From the NCBI GenBank assembly GCA_016716005.1, contig JADJXE010000001.1, positions 3,547,001-3,611,000 of the forward strand: a stretch of 64,000 nucleotides of DNA. Reading direction: 5' to 3'. Within the stretch, counting starts at the first letter, position 1. Every line of letters starts with the position of its first letter. Below, piece after piece: positions 47,136-56,159 of the stretch. The notes beneath the pieces are model-generated. The model worked only from the letters and a program-made list of their open reading frames with translations, was not told the origin of the DNA and ran no database searches. Source of the DNA: Acidimicrobiales bacterium (lineage in GTDB: Bacteria; Actinomycetota; Acidimicrobiia; Acidimicrobiales; JADJXE01). The translations under genes were made by a program, and so were the position numbers.

Positions 47136-48865
47136 CGGTTGTCCCTTCGTTGGGAAACGAGGCGGCATCGCACGGTGGTCCCGAACCCGCGGTTCGACTC
47201 GACGTCGAGGCGGGCGCCGAGGCTGGCGGCCCGCTCGCGCATGCCCAGGAGGCCGTAGGAGTCGAGGCGGCCGGCGGTGCGGCGATCGAAGCCGATGCCG
47301 TCGTCGCTCACCACCAGCTCGGCCTCGTCACCGTCGCACACCCAGGTGACGGCCAGCTGCCGGGCGCGGGCGTGACGCTCCACGTTCGTGATCGCTTCCT
47401 GGGCGACCCGCCAGAACTCCTTCTCCTGGAGCAGCGGCAGCCGGGCCTGCTCGTCGGAGCGGAAGGTCACCCCGAGGCCGGAGCGCTCCTGCACGCGGGC
47501 CAGATAGGCCTCCAGGGTGGCGGTCATGCTCTGCTCGTCGGACACCTCGGTCCGGAGGTCGTACAGGGTGTCGCGCACCTCGCCGATCACGCCGCGCATG
47601 TCCTCGCGGAGCCGCCCGAGCGGCTGGTCGACGTCGCTCCCCTTGCCGGCCAGCTTCACGATGCGGTCGAGCTCGAAGGCGAGGTAGGCGAGCGACTGCC
47701 CGATCCGGTCGTGGAGATCCCGGGCGATGCGGGAGCGCTCCTCGTCGGCCGCGACCGTGCGCAGCCGGGAGAACCAGCGGGCATTGTCGATGGCGAGCGC
47801 GGCCGGCGCCACGAAGCCGTCGAGCAGCTCCAGGTCGCGCGGGGTGAACCGGTCGGGTTCGCGGCACTCCACCGCGAGCGCGCCCACCAGCGTGCCGCGG
47901 GCGCGGAGGGCGGCGTAGATGCCCGATTCGGCGCGAGGTGCGGCACCAGGGCCGCCGCGTGCCAGCAGGTTCGCCTCGGCCAGCGCGCCGGGGGAGCTCA
48001 CGGCCCGCTGCAGCGGCGGGGGCAGCGTGCCCGCCCGGTAGGGCTCCTGGATGCGCACGTTGTGCTTGGCGGCCGGCTGCCACGAGTCGTCGGTGTCGTC
48101 GTGGAGGAGGAGCAGCGCGCTGTCGAAGTCGAACAGCTCGCGGAGCCTGCTGATGGTCGATGCCAGCGCGTCCTCGAGGTCGAGCGAGGCGGGGAGGGTC
48201 TGGGCGACCCGGTGGAGCGAGTAGAGCAGGGCGTTGGCCTCGGTGAGCCGACCGAGGCGATCCATGGCCAGCGACTGCTGCTGGGCCGACTCGGTCGAGA
48301 TCCGGCGGGCCCAGCCGGCCACCAGGGCCACCAGCAGGAGCACGACCGACCACTGGGCGGCCTCTCTGGCGACGTCGCCGGCCCCGGTGGGGGCCCGCAG
48401 CACCTCGGGTACGGCCACGGCCAACGCCGACACCAGGCTGATCGCCACGGCCAGCGTGAAGCCGCGGGCGAACCCCGCGATGATCACGGCGGTGACGAGC
48501 GAGGGGGTGAAGGGGGAGCTCCAGTAGCCCGTCGCGACGACGACGCCGACGGTGATCGCCACCTCGAGGAGGACATCGACCAGCCCGCGCGTGCCCACGG
48601 CGTGGATGGGGCGGAGGGTGCGGTACGTCGTGTAGGCGATCAGCACCAGGCCGGAGGCGATGACCGGCCACTCCTGGTCGGAGATCTCCTGGGCGGCCAG
48701 CGTGAGCCCGACCGCGACCGCTCCCCACCGGATGGCCACGGCCAGCTGCCGGAACGGGTCGACCGACGGCCGCTCGAGCGCTGGTGGCGGTGCCGTCGCG
48801 GCCGTGAGAGGGGCGCCGGCGGCGCCTGACTCGGAGGTGGCAGGGGAGCTCAGGTCGGCGTGCAC
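47132..48865 (-). CDS. sensor histidine kinase (DesK/NarX type) with GAF domain
   Basis: A 577-residue membrane kinase. Several hydrophobic segments at about 45-200 form an integral-membrane sensor region. A GAF domain follows (about 225-370: DLEDALASTISRLRELFDFD, GTLVGALAVECREPDRFTP). The HisKA_3 dimerisation helix RSRIARDLHDRIGQSLAYL has phosphoacceptor His385. HATPase boxes are AITNVERHAR, VVSDDGIGFD and GLLGMRERA. GTG 48865 is uncertain. It is cotranslated with the response regulator. A TAGCCT element (48916-48921, minus strand) may start it with a leader of about 45 nt. Confidence 0.93.
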   Translation of the reverse strand: MHADLSSPATSESGAAGAPLTAATAPPPALERPSVDPFRQLAVAIRWGAVAVGLTLAAQEISDQEWPVIASGLVLIAYTTYRTLRPIHAVGTRGLVDVLLEVAITVGVVVATGYWSSPFTPSLVTAVIIAGFARGFTLAVAISLVSALAVAVPEVLRAPTGAGDVAREAAQWSVVLLLVALVAGWARRISTESAQQQSLAMDRLGRLTEANALLYSLHRVAQTLPASLDLEDALASTISRLRELFDFDSALLLLHDDTDDSWQPAAKHNVRIQEPYRAGTLPPPLQRAVSSPGALAEANLLARGGPGAAPRAESGIYAALRARGTLVGALAVECREPDRFTPRDLELLDGFVAPAALAIDNARWFSRLRTVAADEERSRIARDLHDRIGQSLAYLAFELDRIVKLAGKGSDVDQPLGRLREDMRGVIGEVRDTLYDLRTEVSDEQSMTATLEAYLARVQERSGLGVTFRSDEQARLPLLQEKEFWRVAQEAITNVERHARARQLAVTWVCDGDEAELVVSDDGIGFDRRTAGRLDSYGLLGMRERAASLGARLDVESNRGFGTTVRCRLVSQRRDNR

Positions 48866-48915
48866 GTCCGGTGCTCGATCTCGGGCGACGCCGGCGGCGC
48901 CGGGTCGACGGGACC

Positions 48916-48921
48916 AGGCTA
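48916..48921 (-). promoter_or_regulatory. putative -10 element (TAGCCT) of the two-component operon
   Basis: On the minus strand TAGCCT lies 50 nt before the kinase GTG at 48865. It is the only TANNNT element in the divergent 122-bp gap apart from the one serving coaE. Confidence 0.35.
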
Positions 48922-48972
48922 GGGGAGGACGGGCACTCGGATGGGGTATCCGGGGTGGTCGGCCCTCGCTGC

Positions 48973-48978
48973 TACGGT
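48973..48978 (+). promoter_or_regulatory. putative -10 element (TACGGT) of coaE
   Basis: TACGGT lies 9 nt before the coaE GTG at 48988; leaderless pattern. Confidence 0.45.
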
Positions 48979-48987
48979 CCGCTGATC

Positions 48988-49584
48988 GTGAAGCTGGTCG
49001 GCCTCACCGGGGGGATCGGAGCGGGCAAGAGCACCGTCTCGGCCCTGCTGGCCGAGCGGGGCGCGGTGATCGTCGACGCCGACGCCATCACCCGCCAGCT
49101 GCAGGCTCCCGGCGAGCCCGTGTTCGCGGCCATCGTGGAGCGCTTCGGCACGGGCGTGGTGGCGCCGGACGGACTCCTCGACCGTCCGGCCCTGGCCGCG
49201 ATCGTGTTCAGCGACCCGGCCGCGCTGGCGGATCTGAACGCCATCGTGCACCCGGCCGTCGGTGCGGAGATCGCCCGCCGCATCGAGGCCGAGCGCGTCA
49301 CCGACCACGTGGTCGTGCTCGACATCCCCCTGCTGGTGGAGTCGGGCCGCAGCGGGATGGCGGGGGTGATCGTGGTCGACGTGGCGCCCGAGGTCGCGGT
49401 CGCCCGGCTGGTGGGGCAGCGGGGCTTCGACGAGGCCGACGCCCGGGCCCGGATCGCGAACCAGGCGAGCCGGGAGGAGCGGGTGGCCCGGGCCGACGTG
49501 GTGATCGACAACTCAGGAGACCGCGACGAGCTCGCCCGACGCGTCGACGAGGTGTGGGCCTGGATCCAGCGGCTCCCTGGGTGA
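48988..49584 (+). CDS. coaE: dephospho-CoA kinase
   Basis: Last step of CoA synthesis: phosphorylates the ribose 3'-OH of dephospho-CoA. 198 residues. P-loop GGIGAGKST (8-16), DADAITRQLQAPG, the LID-type stretch VVLDIPLLVESG, and NQASREERVARADVVIDNSG are characteristic. It lacks the C-terminal UPF0157/GrpB extension found in mycobacterial CoaE. GTG 48988; its stop overlaps the next gene in GTGA. In actinobacteria coaE commonly neighbours uvrB and rpsA, as here. Confidence 0.95.
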   Translation: MKLVGLTGGIGAGKSTVSALLAERGAVIVDADAITRQLQAPGEPVFAAIVERFGTGVVAPDGLLDRPALAAIVFSDPAALADLNAIVHPAVGAEIARRIEAERVTDHVVVLDIPLLVESGRSGMAGVIVVDVAPEVAVARLVGQRGFDEADARARIANQASREERVARADVVIDNSGDRDELARRVDEVWAWIQRLPG

Positions 49585-51302
49585 ACGCGCCCCAGGAGGC
49601 GACCGCGCCGGGCGGGTGCACAGGGCCGACGCGCCGGGCGGTGATCGCGGTGCTCGCAGGGCTGCTCGTGCCGTTCACGCTCCTCGCGCTGCGGCAGGCG
49701 GCCGACGACCGGGTGACGGTGGACGAGGCCGTCTACATCGCCTCGGGGGTGACCGCGCTGACCCGTCACGATCTCCGGCTGGTGCCCGAGCAGCCGCCGG
49801 CGGCCAAGGTCCTGGCGGCCGTGCCCGCGCTCCTCGGCCGACCCGTCGTGCCCGACTCGCCGTCGTGGGACGAGGCGGACTGGTTCGGGTACACGGAGGA
49901 CTTCGTCGACGCCCAGCAGGAGGTGGGCCGGCTCGACCGGGTGACGTTCCTCGCACGTCTCGTGCCGGTGCTCCTCGCCGCGGGCACGTCCGTCAGCCTC
50001 TACCTGCTGGGCGCCCGCCTGTTCGGCGGGTGGGAGGGGCTGCTCGCGGCCGGGCTGTGGCTCACCCTCCCCCTGGTGCTCGGGCACGGCCACCTGGCGA
50101 CGACCGACGTGCCCTTCGCTCTCGCCACCGTGCTCGCCGTGCTCGCGCTGACGTGGCTGCTCGAGCGCCCCGGCCGGGGGCGGGCCCTGTCGCTGGGGGC
50201 CGCCGTCGGCGCGGCGCTGCTCGTGCGCTACACCGGCCTCGTCCTGGCCGGAGCCGTCGTGGCGGTGGTGGTGGTCGCCGGCCGGCGCGACCTGCGTCGG
50301 GCCGCGCTGACCGTGGCGGTCGTGCTGGGGGTGGCCTGGGCGACGGTGTGGGTGGGGGTGCGGGTCGTGGCGCCGGCTCCACCCGGGGGCGAGGCCCGTG
50401 ACGTCCTCGAGGGGTTCGTGCGCGACGGCCGCGACGCGTCGCTGCTGGCTCGGGTCGGCACGTCGGTGCCCTGGCCCCTCGAGTACCGCGCCGGGCTCGC
50501 CTACCTCGAGCTCACCGCGACCGAGCGGCCGTCGTACGTGCTCGGCCGCGCCTCCGAGGGCCGCTCGGCCGGCTACTGGGCCGGCGCGATGGCGGTGAAG
50601 CTGCCGCCGACCACGGTGCTGGTGTTGGCGGCGGGCCTGGGGTCCTGGGCCCTCGTGCCGCCCGAGCGCCGTCGCCGGGCCGCCCTCGTCCTCGGCGTGC
50701 CCGCAGGCGCCCTGCTCCTGGCGACCGTGGCTCAGCCCCGCCCGATCGGGACCCGGTACCTGCTCCCCGTTCTCGCCCTGGCCCTGGTGGCCGCCGGCCC
50801 CGGGGTGCGCCTGGCCCGCTGGCGCGCCGGCCAGGCTGCCCTGGCCGCCCTGCTCGTTGGCCAGGCCGCGCTGTTCCTGACCGCGTCGCCGCACGCCCTG
50901 GCCTGGACCTCGCCCCTCTTCCGGCCCGGCTACCGAGCGATCTCCGACTCCGACCTCGACTGGGGCCAGGACCTCGGCCGGCTGGCCGAGTGGTCGGCGA
51001 CCCGCCGGCCGACGGTGGCCTTCGTCGGGCCTCGCGGCGTCGGCATCGAGGACATCCCGGGAGCCACCGAGCTCGATCCGGCCCGGCCCGACCTGGTCGA
51101 GGGCTGGCTGGCGGTGTCGGCCTCGGCGCTCACCGCGTACCTGCGGGACGACCTGGCCTGGCTGCGGGCCTACTGCCCGGTCGGGACGATCGGCGGCTCG
51201 ATCCTGCTGTACCGCTTCGACGAGCCGCCCGAGGCGGTCGACGACCCGCCGGCGGCACCGGTGGCGCCGTGCCCGGCCGGACCCAGCGTCCGGCGCCCCT
51301 GA
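49581..51302 (+). CDS. glycosyltransferase-C membrane protein (GT39/ArnT-like)
   Basis: A 573-residue polytopic membrane protein. The first loop carries VTVDEAVYIASG, the acidic motif that coordinates the metal/polyprenyl phosphate in PMT/ArnT-type enzymes. GHGHLATTDVPFALATVLAV is a second typical stretch, followed by about ten hydrophobic segments and a soluble C-terminal domain with YRAISDSDLDWGQDLGRLAE, a motif seen in bacterial members. It probably transfers a lipid-linked sugar to an extracytoplasmic acceptor; substrate unknown. GTG 49581 overlaps coaE by 4 bp. Confidence 0.83.
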   Translation: MNAPQEATAPGGCTGPTRRAVIAVLAGLLVPFTLLALRQAADDRVTVDEAVYIASGVTALTRHDLRLVPEQPPAAKVLAAVPALLGRPVVPDSPSWDEADWFGYTEDFVDAQQEVGRLDRVTFLARLVPVLLAAGTSVSLYLLGARLFGGWEGLLAAGLWLTLPLVLGHGHLATTDVPFALATVLAVLALTWLLERPGRGRALSLGAAVGAALLVRYTGLVLAGAVVAVVVVAGRRDLRRAALTVAVVLGVAWATVWVGVRVVAPAPPGGEARDVLEGFVRDGRDASLLARVGTSVPWPLEYRAGLAYLELTATERPSYVLGRASEGRSAGYWAGAMAVKLPPTTVLVLAAGLGSWALVPPERRRRAALVLGVPAGALLLATVAQPRPIGTRYLLPVLALALVAAGPGVRLARWRAGQAALAALLVGQAALFLTASPHALAWTSPLFRPGYRAISDSDLDWGQDLGRLAEWSATRRPTVAFVGPRGVGIEDIPGATELDPARPDLVEGWLAVSASALTAYLRDDLAWLRAYCPVGTIGGSILLYRFDEPPEAVDDPPAAPVAPCPAGPSVRRP

Positions 51303-51327
51303 TCCCGTGGGTGACACACCCCGTCGG

Positions 51328-51333
51328 TAGCCT
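51328..51333 (+). promoter_or_regulatory. putative -10 element (TAGCCT) of uvrB
   Basis: TAGCCT lies 6 nt before the uvrB GTG at 51340. No LexA-type box is visible upstream. Confidence 0.5.
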
Positions 51334-51339
51334 CGGGCC

Positions 51340-53355
51340 GTGCCTCCGTTCCGGGTCGTCTCCGAGTTCGCTCCAGCCGGTGACCAGCCCAAGGCCATCG
51401 AGGCTCTCGCCGCCGGGGTCGAGCGGGGCGACCGGTTCCAGACCCTGCTCGGCATCACCGGCAGCGGCAAGAGCGCCACCATCGCCTGGACGATCGAGCG
51501 GGTCCAGCGGCCCACCCTCGTGATCGCACCCAACAAGTCGCTGGCCGCGCAGCTCGCCAACGAGTTCCGGGAGCTGTTCCCCGACAACCGGGTGGAGTAC
51601 TTCGTCTCCTACTACGACTACTACCAGCCCGAGGCGTACATCCCGTCGAGCGACACCTACATCGAGAAGGACTCCTCGGTGAACGACGAGATCGACCGCC
51701 TCCGCCACGCGGCCACCTCGGCCCTCCTCACCCGGCGCGACGTGATCGTGGTGGCCTCGGTGTCGTGCATCTACGGCCTGGGGTCGCCCGAGGAGTACCA
51801 GGGCAAGATGCTCGTCGTGCGGGCGGGGGACGAGCACGACCAGCGCTCGATCCTGCGCTCCCTGGTCGACCTGCAGTACGAGCGCAACGACGCCAACCTG
51901 GTGCGGGGCCGGTTCCGCGTGCGGGGCGACACCATCGAGGTGCACCCCTCCTACGAGGAGGTCGCCACGCGGATCGAGCTGTTCGGCGACGAGGTCGAGC
52001 GCATCTCGGTGGTCGATCCGCTCACCGGCGAGCACCTCCGCGAGCTCGACGAGGTGGTCATCTTCCCGGCCACCCACTACGTGGCCAGCGACCAGCGCAT
52101 GCGCGAGGCCATCGTCGGCATCGAGGCCGAGCTGCAGGAGCGCCTCGCCGAGTTCGAGGCGCAGGGCAAGCTGCTCGAGGCCCAGCGGCTCCGCATGCGC
52201 ACCCAGTACGACCTCGAGATGATGCAGGAGGTCGGCTACTGCAACGGCATCGAGAACTACAGCCGCCACATCGACGGCCGGGAGCCCGGCCAGGCGCCCT
52301 ACGCCCTGCTCGACTACTTCCCCGACGACTTCCTGATCGTGGTCGACGAGAGCCACGTCACGATCCCCCAGCTCCACGGCCAGTACGAGGGCGATCGCTC
52401 CCGCAAGGCCGCTCTCGTCGAGCACGGGTTCCGCCTGCCGTCGGCGGCCGACAACCGCCCGCTGCGCTTCGATGAGTTCCTGGAGCGGGTGAACCAGTGC
52501 GTGCTGCTGTCGGCCACCCCCGGCCCGTGGGAGCTCGACCACTCGGCCCAGGTGGTCGAGCAGATCGTGCGGCCCACCGGGCTGATCGATCCCGAGGTGA
52601 TGGTGAGGCCGACCAAGGGCCAGATCGACGACCTGCTGGAGCAGATCAGCCAGCGGGTAGCCAAGGGCGACCGGGTCCTCGTCACCACCCTCACCAAGAA
52701 GATGGCCGAGGACCTCACCGACTACCTGCTCGAGCTGGGGGTGCGGGTGCGGTACCTGCACTCCGAGGTCGACACCATCCAACGCATCGAGATCCTCCGC
52801 GACCTGCGCCTCGGCGAGTTCGACGTGCTGGTGGGCATCAACCTGCTCCGAGAGGGGCTGGACCTGCCCGAGGTGTCGCTGGTCGCCATCCTCGACGCCG
52901 ACAAGGAGGGCTTCCTCCGCAGCGAGACGTCCCTGATCCAGACCATCGGCCGGGCCGCCCGCAACGTCGACGGTCAGGTGATCATGTACGCCGACGCCGT
53001 GACCGATTCGATGCAGCGGGCCATCTCCGAGACGAATCGCCGGCGCGGGCTGCAGCAGGCCTACAACGCCCTGCACGGCATCGACCCGCAGACCATCCGC
53101 AAGGCCGTCACCGACATCCTGGCCACCCTGCGTCCGGCGGAGACCGCGCCGGTGCCGGGCCGGGACCGGCGTTCGCGCCGGCGCGACAGGGCTCGCAGCG
53201 ACCTGGCCGAGCTGCCCCACGGCGAGCTCGTGCGGCTGGTGCAGACCCTCGAGGAGGAGATGCACCAGGCCGCGGCCGACCTCCGCTTCGAGTACGCCGC
53301 CCGCCTCCGCGACGAGATCAAGGACCTGAAGCGAGAGCTGCGGGCGGCGGGCTGA
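51340..53355 (+). CDS. uvrB: excinuclease ABC subunit B
   Basis: Damage-verifying helicase-like subunit of nucleotide excision repair, 671 residues. Walker A GITGSGKSATIA (about 38-49), the DNA-probing beta-hairpin VSYYDYYQPEAYIPSSDTYI, motif II DESH in VVDESHVTIPQ, VLLSATPGPWEL, YLHSEVDTIQR, VGINLLREGLDLPEVSLVAI and QTIGRAARN are all present. A C-terminal UVR motif (ELVRLVQTLEEEMHQAAADL) contacts UvrC. GTG 51340. Its last 38 bp overlap the convergent membrane-protein gene. Confidence 0.97.
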   Translation: MPPFRVVSEFAPAGDQPKAIEALAAGVERGDRFQTLLGITGSGKSATIAWTIERVQRPTLVIAPNKSLAAQLANEFRELFPDNRVEYFVSYYDYYQPEAYIPSSDTYIEKDSSVNDEIDRLRHAATSALLTRRDVIVVASVSCIYGLGSPEEYQGKMLVVRAGDEHDQRSILRSLVDLQYERNDANLVRGRFRVRGDTIEVHPSYEEVATRIELFGDEVERISVVDPLTGEHLRELDEVVIFPATHYVASDQRMREAIVGIEAELQERLAEFEAQGKLLEAQRLRMRTQYDLEMMQEVGYCNGIENYSRHIDGREPGQAPYALLDYFPDDFLIVVDESHVTIPQLHGQYEGDRSRKAALVEHGFRLPSAADNRPLRFDEFLERVNQCVLLSATPGPWELDHSAQVVEQIVRPTGLIDPEVMVRPTKGQIDDLLEQISQRVAKGDRVLVTTLTKKMAEDLTDYLLELGVRVRYLHSEVDTIQRIEILRDLRLGEFDVLVGINLLREGLDLPEVSLVAILDADKEGFLRSETSLIQTIGRAARNVDGQVIMYADAVTDSMQRAISETNRRRGLQQAYNALHGIDPQTIRKAVTDILATLRPAETAPVPGRDRRSRRRDRARSDLAELPHGELVRLVQTLEEEMHQAAADLRFEYAARLRDEIKDLKRELRAAG

Positions 53356-54403
53356 GCGTTCGTCGCTGCGGGTTCCTCGGGGTCACCAGCATCAGCAGCG
53401 CCAGCAGCAGGGCCGGCGCGGTGGCCCTGCTGCCGTTCAGGTTCAGGGCGAGGACGTCCGGGCCCAGGACCACGAGGAATGCTCCGTTCAGGGCGACGGC
53501 CCACCACAGGGGGTGGCGGGGCCGGCGCGTCGCGAGGGCGGCGACGGCCGCGGTGACCGTGAGCAGCGCGAAGGCGGCGGCGAAGGCCGCGTCGTCCGCC
53601 GTCCACCCGCCGACGACGGCGTCCCACAGGCCGGTGAACGGCGCGGAGAGCTCCACCACCTGGCGACCGGTGGCCTCGACGAGCAGGCGGACGGCGAGCC
53701 ACCACGCACACGCCACCGCGGCGGGCACGGCCACGAGCGCCAGGCTCCGGCGGTCGCGCCGGCCGAGGGCCACGCCCACGAGCACCACCAGCACGGACTC
53801 CTTGGTGAGCACCGCGGCCACACCGCACGCCACGGCCGCGGCCTGGCGACCGCGCAGGAACAGCGCGGTCGCGGCGATCGCCAGGGCCAGGGCGAGGCCG
53901 TCGGCGGTGCTGATCCGCAGGGCGACGTAGGTCCCGGGAACCAGCGCGAACAGCAGAGCGGCCCACGGCCCACCGCCGACGGTGACGGCCAGCGCGCCGG
54001 TGGCCACACCACCGATGAGCACCGCCGCCGTTCCGACCACGAAGAGGGCGATCACCAGCCCGGTGCCGCCACCCTGGGGGTGCAGGGCCCAGGCGAGCAG
54101 CGGGAACAGCGGCCGCTGGAGCCGGTAGCGCGGCCGGTCGAGGTGCTCGCTGACCTCGTCGAGGTGCATGGGCGACCGGGCGATGGCGTACAGCTGCTGA
54201 CCGTCGTGGCCGGTGCCGCGCAGCAGCTCGGTGCCGGGGAAGTCCTCTCGGAAGACCTGGGCCGCAGGCCCCCGCGCGCCCGGCTGCACCAGGCCGAGCG
54301 GGTTGCTCCCCGTCCGCTGGAGGTCGACCAGCACGGCGGCCACGACGACGAGCGTGCCCAGGACGCTCCACACGACCAGGCGTCGCCAGGGGAGCGGTGG
54401 CAT
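53318..54403 (-). CDS. polytopic membrane protein, GT-C-like
   Basis: A 361-residue protein with about nine hydrophobic segments. The first extracytoplasmic loop reads ELLRGTGHDGQQLYAIARSP then LDRPRYRLQRPLFPLLAW, a DGQ-and-RPRYR pattern common in actinobacterial polyprenyl-sugar-dependent membrane transferases; activity is inferred. ATG 54403 follows a reverse-strand TACCCT by 6 nt. The C-terminal end overlaps the 3' end of uvrB by 38 bp on the opposite strand; a shorter C terminus is not possible in this frame. Confidence 0.78.
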   Translation of the reverse strand: MPPLPWRRLVVWSVLGTLVVVAAVLVDLQRTGSNPLGLVQPGARGPAAQVFREDFPGTELLRGTGHDGQQLYAIARSPMHLDEVSEHLDRPRYRLQRPLFPLLAWALHPQGGGTGLVIALFVVGTAAVLIGGVATGALAVTVGGGPWAALLFALVPGTYVALRISTADGLALALAIAATALFLRGRQAAAVACGVAAVLTKESVLVVLVGVALGRRDRRSLALVAVPAAVACAWWLAVRLLVEATGRQVVELSAPFTGLWDAVVGGWTADDAAFAAAFALLTVTAAVAALATRRPRHPLWWAVALNGAFLVVLGPDVLALNLNGSRATAPALLLALLMLVTPRNPQRRTLSPPPAALASGP

Positions 54404-54409
54404 CGCCGG

Positions 54410-54415
54410 AGGGTA
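54410..54415 (-). promoter_or_regulatory. putative -10 element (TACCCT)
   Basis: On the minus strand TACCCT lies 6 nt before ATG 54403; leaderless pattern. Confidence 0.45.
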
Positions 54416-54460
54416 GCCCCGTCCCCCAGCCGCGCCCGGGAACCGCGAGAGGATCACGGC

Positions 54461-56089
54461 ATGCGCTGGAAGCGGCTGGTCGGGCCCCTGGTCCTTCTGG
54501 CCGTGTACCTCGGCGTGGGCTGGCTCGGCGACGCCCGCGCCGCGTCGTTCTCCGACGTGGGCGGCAAGGTGGCCACGCTGCGCGTCATGGGCGAGCGCGA
54601 CTCGTGGGAACCGGACGTCGGCTACTGGGCCGCCGCCGCCGACCCGGAGGCGGTGCACCACCCGCTGCGCCACACCGTGCCCCGGGGTGACCGCTACGTG
54701 CAGATCACGTCGCTGCCGCTCGTCGAGGCAGCCCGTCCCCTGTGGGCGATCGGAGGCGCGCGCGCCATCCTCCTGCTGCCGGCCCTGGGAGCGGTGCTCG
54801 CCGCCGTGGCGGCAGGCTGGCTGGCCCGCCTCGTCGACCCTGCGTCGGACGGGCGGCTGGCCTTCTGGGTCACGGGCCTCGCGTCGCCGGTGGCGTTCTA
54901 CGCGACCGACTTCTGGGAGCACGCGCCAGCGGTCGGGGTCGCGCTGCTGGCCGTCGCCCTGGCCCTGTCGGCGGACCGTGTGCCTGTCGCCGCGCTCGCC
55001 GGGGCCACCGCCGCGCTCGGCGTGGTGCTGCGCTCCGAGGTGGCGCTGGTGCTGGCCTCCCTCGTGGTCGTGGCGGCCTTCATCCCGGAGGAGCGGCGCC
55101 GGTGGACGCGCCGGCCGGCCCTGCTGGTCGCTGCGGTGGCCGGAGGCGTGGCCGTGTTGGCCGCCAGCCAGCTGGTCGAGCGGTCGCTGCTCGGCCCCGG
55201 TGGGAGCCGGGCGGCCCGCTCGAGCGGGCTGGTGGAGGGGGCCGGCTCGGTGGTGGCCACCCGCCTCCGCGACGCGGTGCTGACGGGCTTCGGCATCTTC
55301 CAGAACGAGCACCCCCTCTCGCTCCTGCTCGGGGCCGTCGTCGCGGTGGGGATCCTCTGCCTCGCCCTCGGGGCCGTCCGCCCGGGCACCAGCCCCCTCC
55401 TCGTCTGGCTCGGCGGTGGGGTGGCGATCGCCCTGCTGGTGGTGCGGGGCGCGCTGGGGCTGGGCTTCGTGCCCGGGCTCCTCCCGGCGTCGGCGGTGGC
55501 GGCGGCCGGCCTGTTCGGGGCCCGCACGAGCCGCGAGCACCTCCTGCTGGGTGGAGGTCTGCTCGCGCTGCCGGCCATCTGGCTGCTTCAGTGGCCTGGT
55601 GAGCAGGCCCCCCAGTGGGGAGGCCGCTACCTGCTGGTCTCGGGCGCGCTGCTGGTGGTGGTCGGCGCCAACGCCATCGACCGCGCCGGCATGCGACGGG
55701 CTCCGGCGGTGGCGCTGCTGGCCGTGGCGGCCGCGGTCACCTGGTACGGGCTGGCGTGGCACGTCGATCGCACCCGCGAGGTGGCCCGCACCGTCGAGGC
55801 GCTCCTCGACGTGGCGGACGGGCGGGTCGTCGTCGCCACCGACATCAACCTGGGCCGGGAGGCGGGGTGGTGGTACGGCGAGCGGCGATGGTTGACGGCT
55901 GACGGCGAGGAAGCCCTTCCCGACGCCCTGGCGGTGGCCGCACGGTCCGGGGTGGCCAGCGTCGAGCTGGTGCTCGCAGGTGACGCCGTCGAGGCCCCGG
56001 ACGCCATCGGGGAGTGGCGGCGCAGCGGCGGTGTCCGCACCGTCGACCACCAGGGCGACGACCTGCTGGTGGTCACCTACGAGCGGTGA
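54461..56089 (+). CDS. large polytopic membrane protein
   Basis: A 542-residue protein with about eleven hydrophobic segments and a C-terminal soluble portion (from about 435: VEALLDVADGRVVVATDINL, WWYGERRWLTADGEEALPDA). The first loop holds MGERDSWEPDVGYWAAAADP. The fold resembles the GT-C membrane glycosyltransferases flanking it, but I cannot assign a family. AGAGGA about 9 nt before ATG 54461 is a ribosome site. It diverges from 53318-54403 across 57 bp and ends 76 bp before uvrA. Confidence 0.75.
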   Translation: MRWKRLVGPLVLLAVYLGVGWLGDARAASFSDVGGKVATLRVMGERDSWEPDVGYWAAAADPEAVHHPLRHTVPRGDRYVQITSLPLVEAARPLWAIGGARAILLLPALGAVLAAVAAGWLARLVDPASDGRLAFWVTGLASPVAFYATDFWEHAPAVGVALLAVALALSADRVPVAALAGATAALGVVLRSEVALVLASLVVVAAFIPEERRRWTRRPALLVAAVAGGVAVLAASQLVERSLLGPGGSRAARSSGLVEGAGSVVATRLRDAVLTGFGIFQNEHPLSLLLGAVVAVGILCLALGAVRPGTSPLLVWLGGGVAIALLVVRGALGLGFVPGLLPASAVAAAGLFGARTSREHLLLGGGLLALPAIWLLQWPGEQAPQWGGRYLLVSGALLVVVGANAIDRAGMRRAPAVALLAVAAAVTWYGLAWHVDRTREVARTVEALLDVADGRVVVATDINLGREAGWWYGERRWLTADGEEALPDALAVAARSGVASVELVLAGDAVEAPDAIGEWRRSGGVRTVDHQGDDLLVVTYER

Positions 56090-56116
56090 GCCCGAGGGGC
56101 CGATCTCGCCCCTGAT

Positions 56117-56130
56117 CGAACAGGCGTTCC
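56117..56130. promoter_or_regulatory. LexA-type SOS box upstream of uvrA
   Basis: CGAACAGGCGTTCC fits the Gram-positive LexA/DinR consensus CGAACRNRYGTTYC at every defined position. It lies 35 nt before the uvrA start and 23 bp upstream of its -10 element, covering the -35 region, which suits repression. Confidence 0.75.
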
Positions 56131-56153
56131 CCCATCGGCCGACCTGCCGCCGG

Positions 56154-56159
56154 TAGGAT
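56154..56159 (+). promoter_or_regulatory. putative -10 element (TAGGAT) of uvrA
   Basis: TAGGAT lies 6 nt before the uvrA GTG at 56166. Confidence 0.5.
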
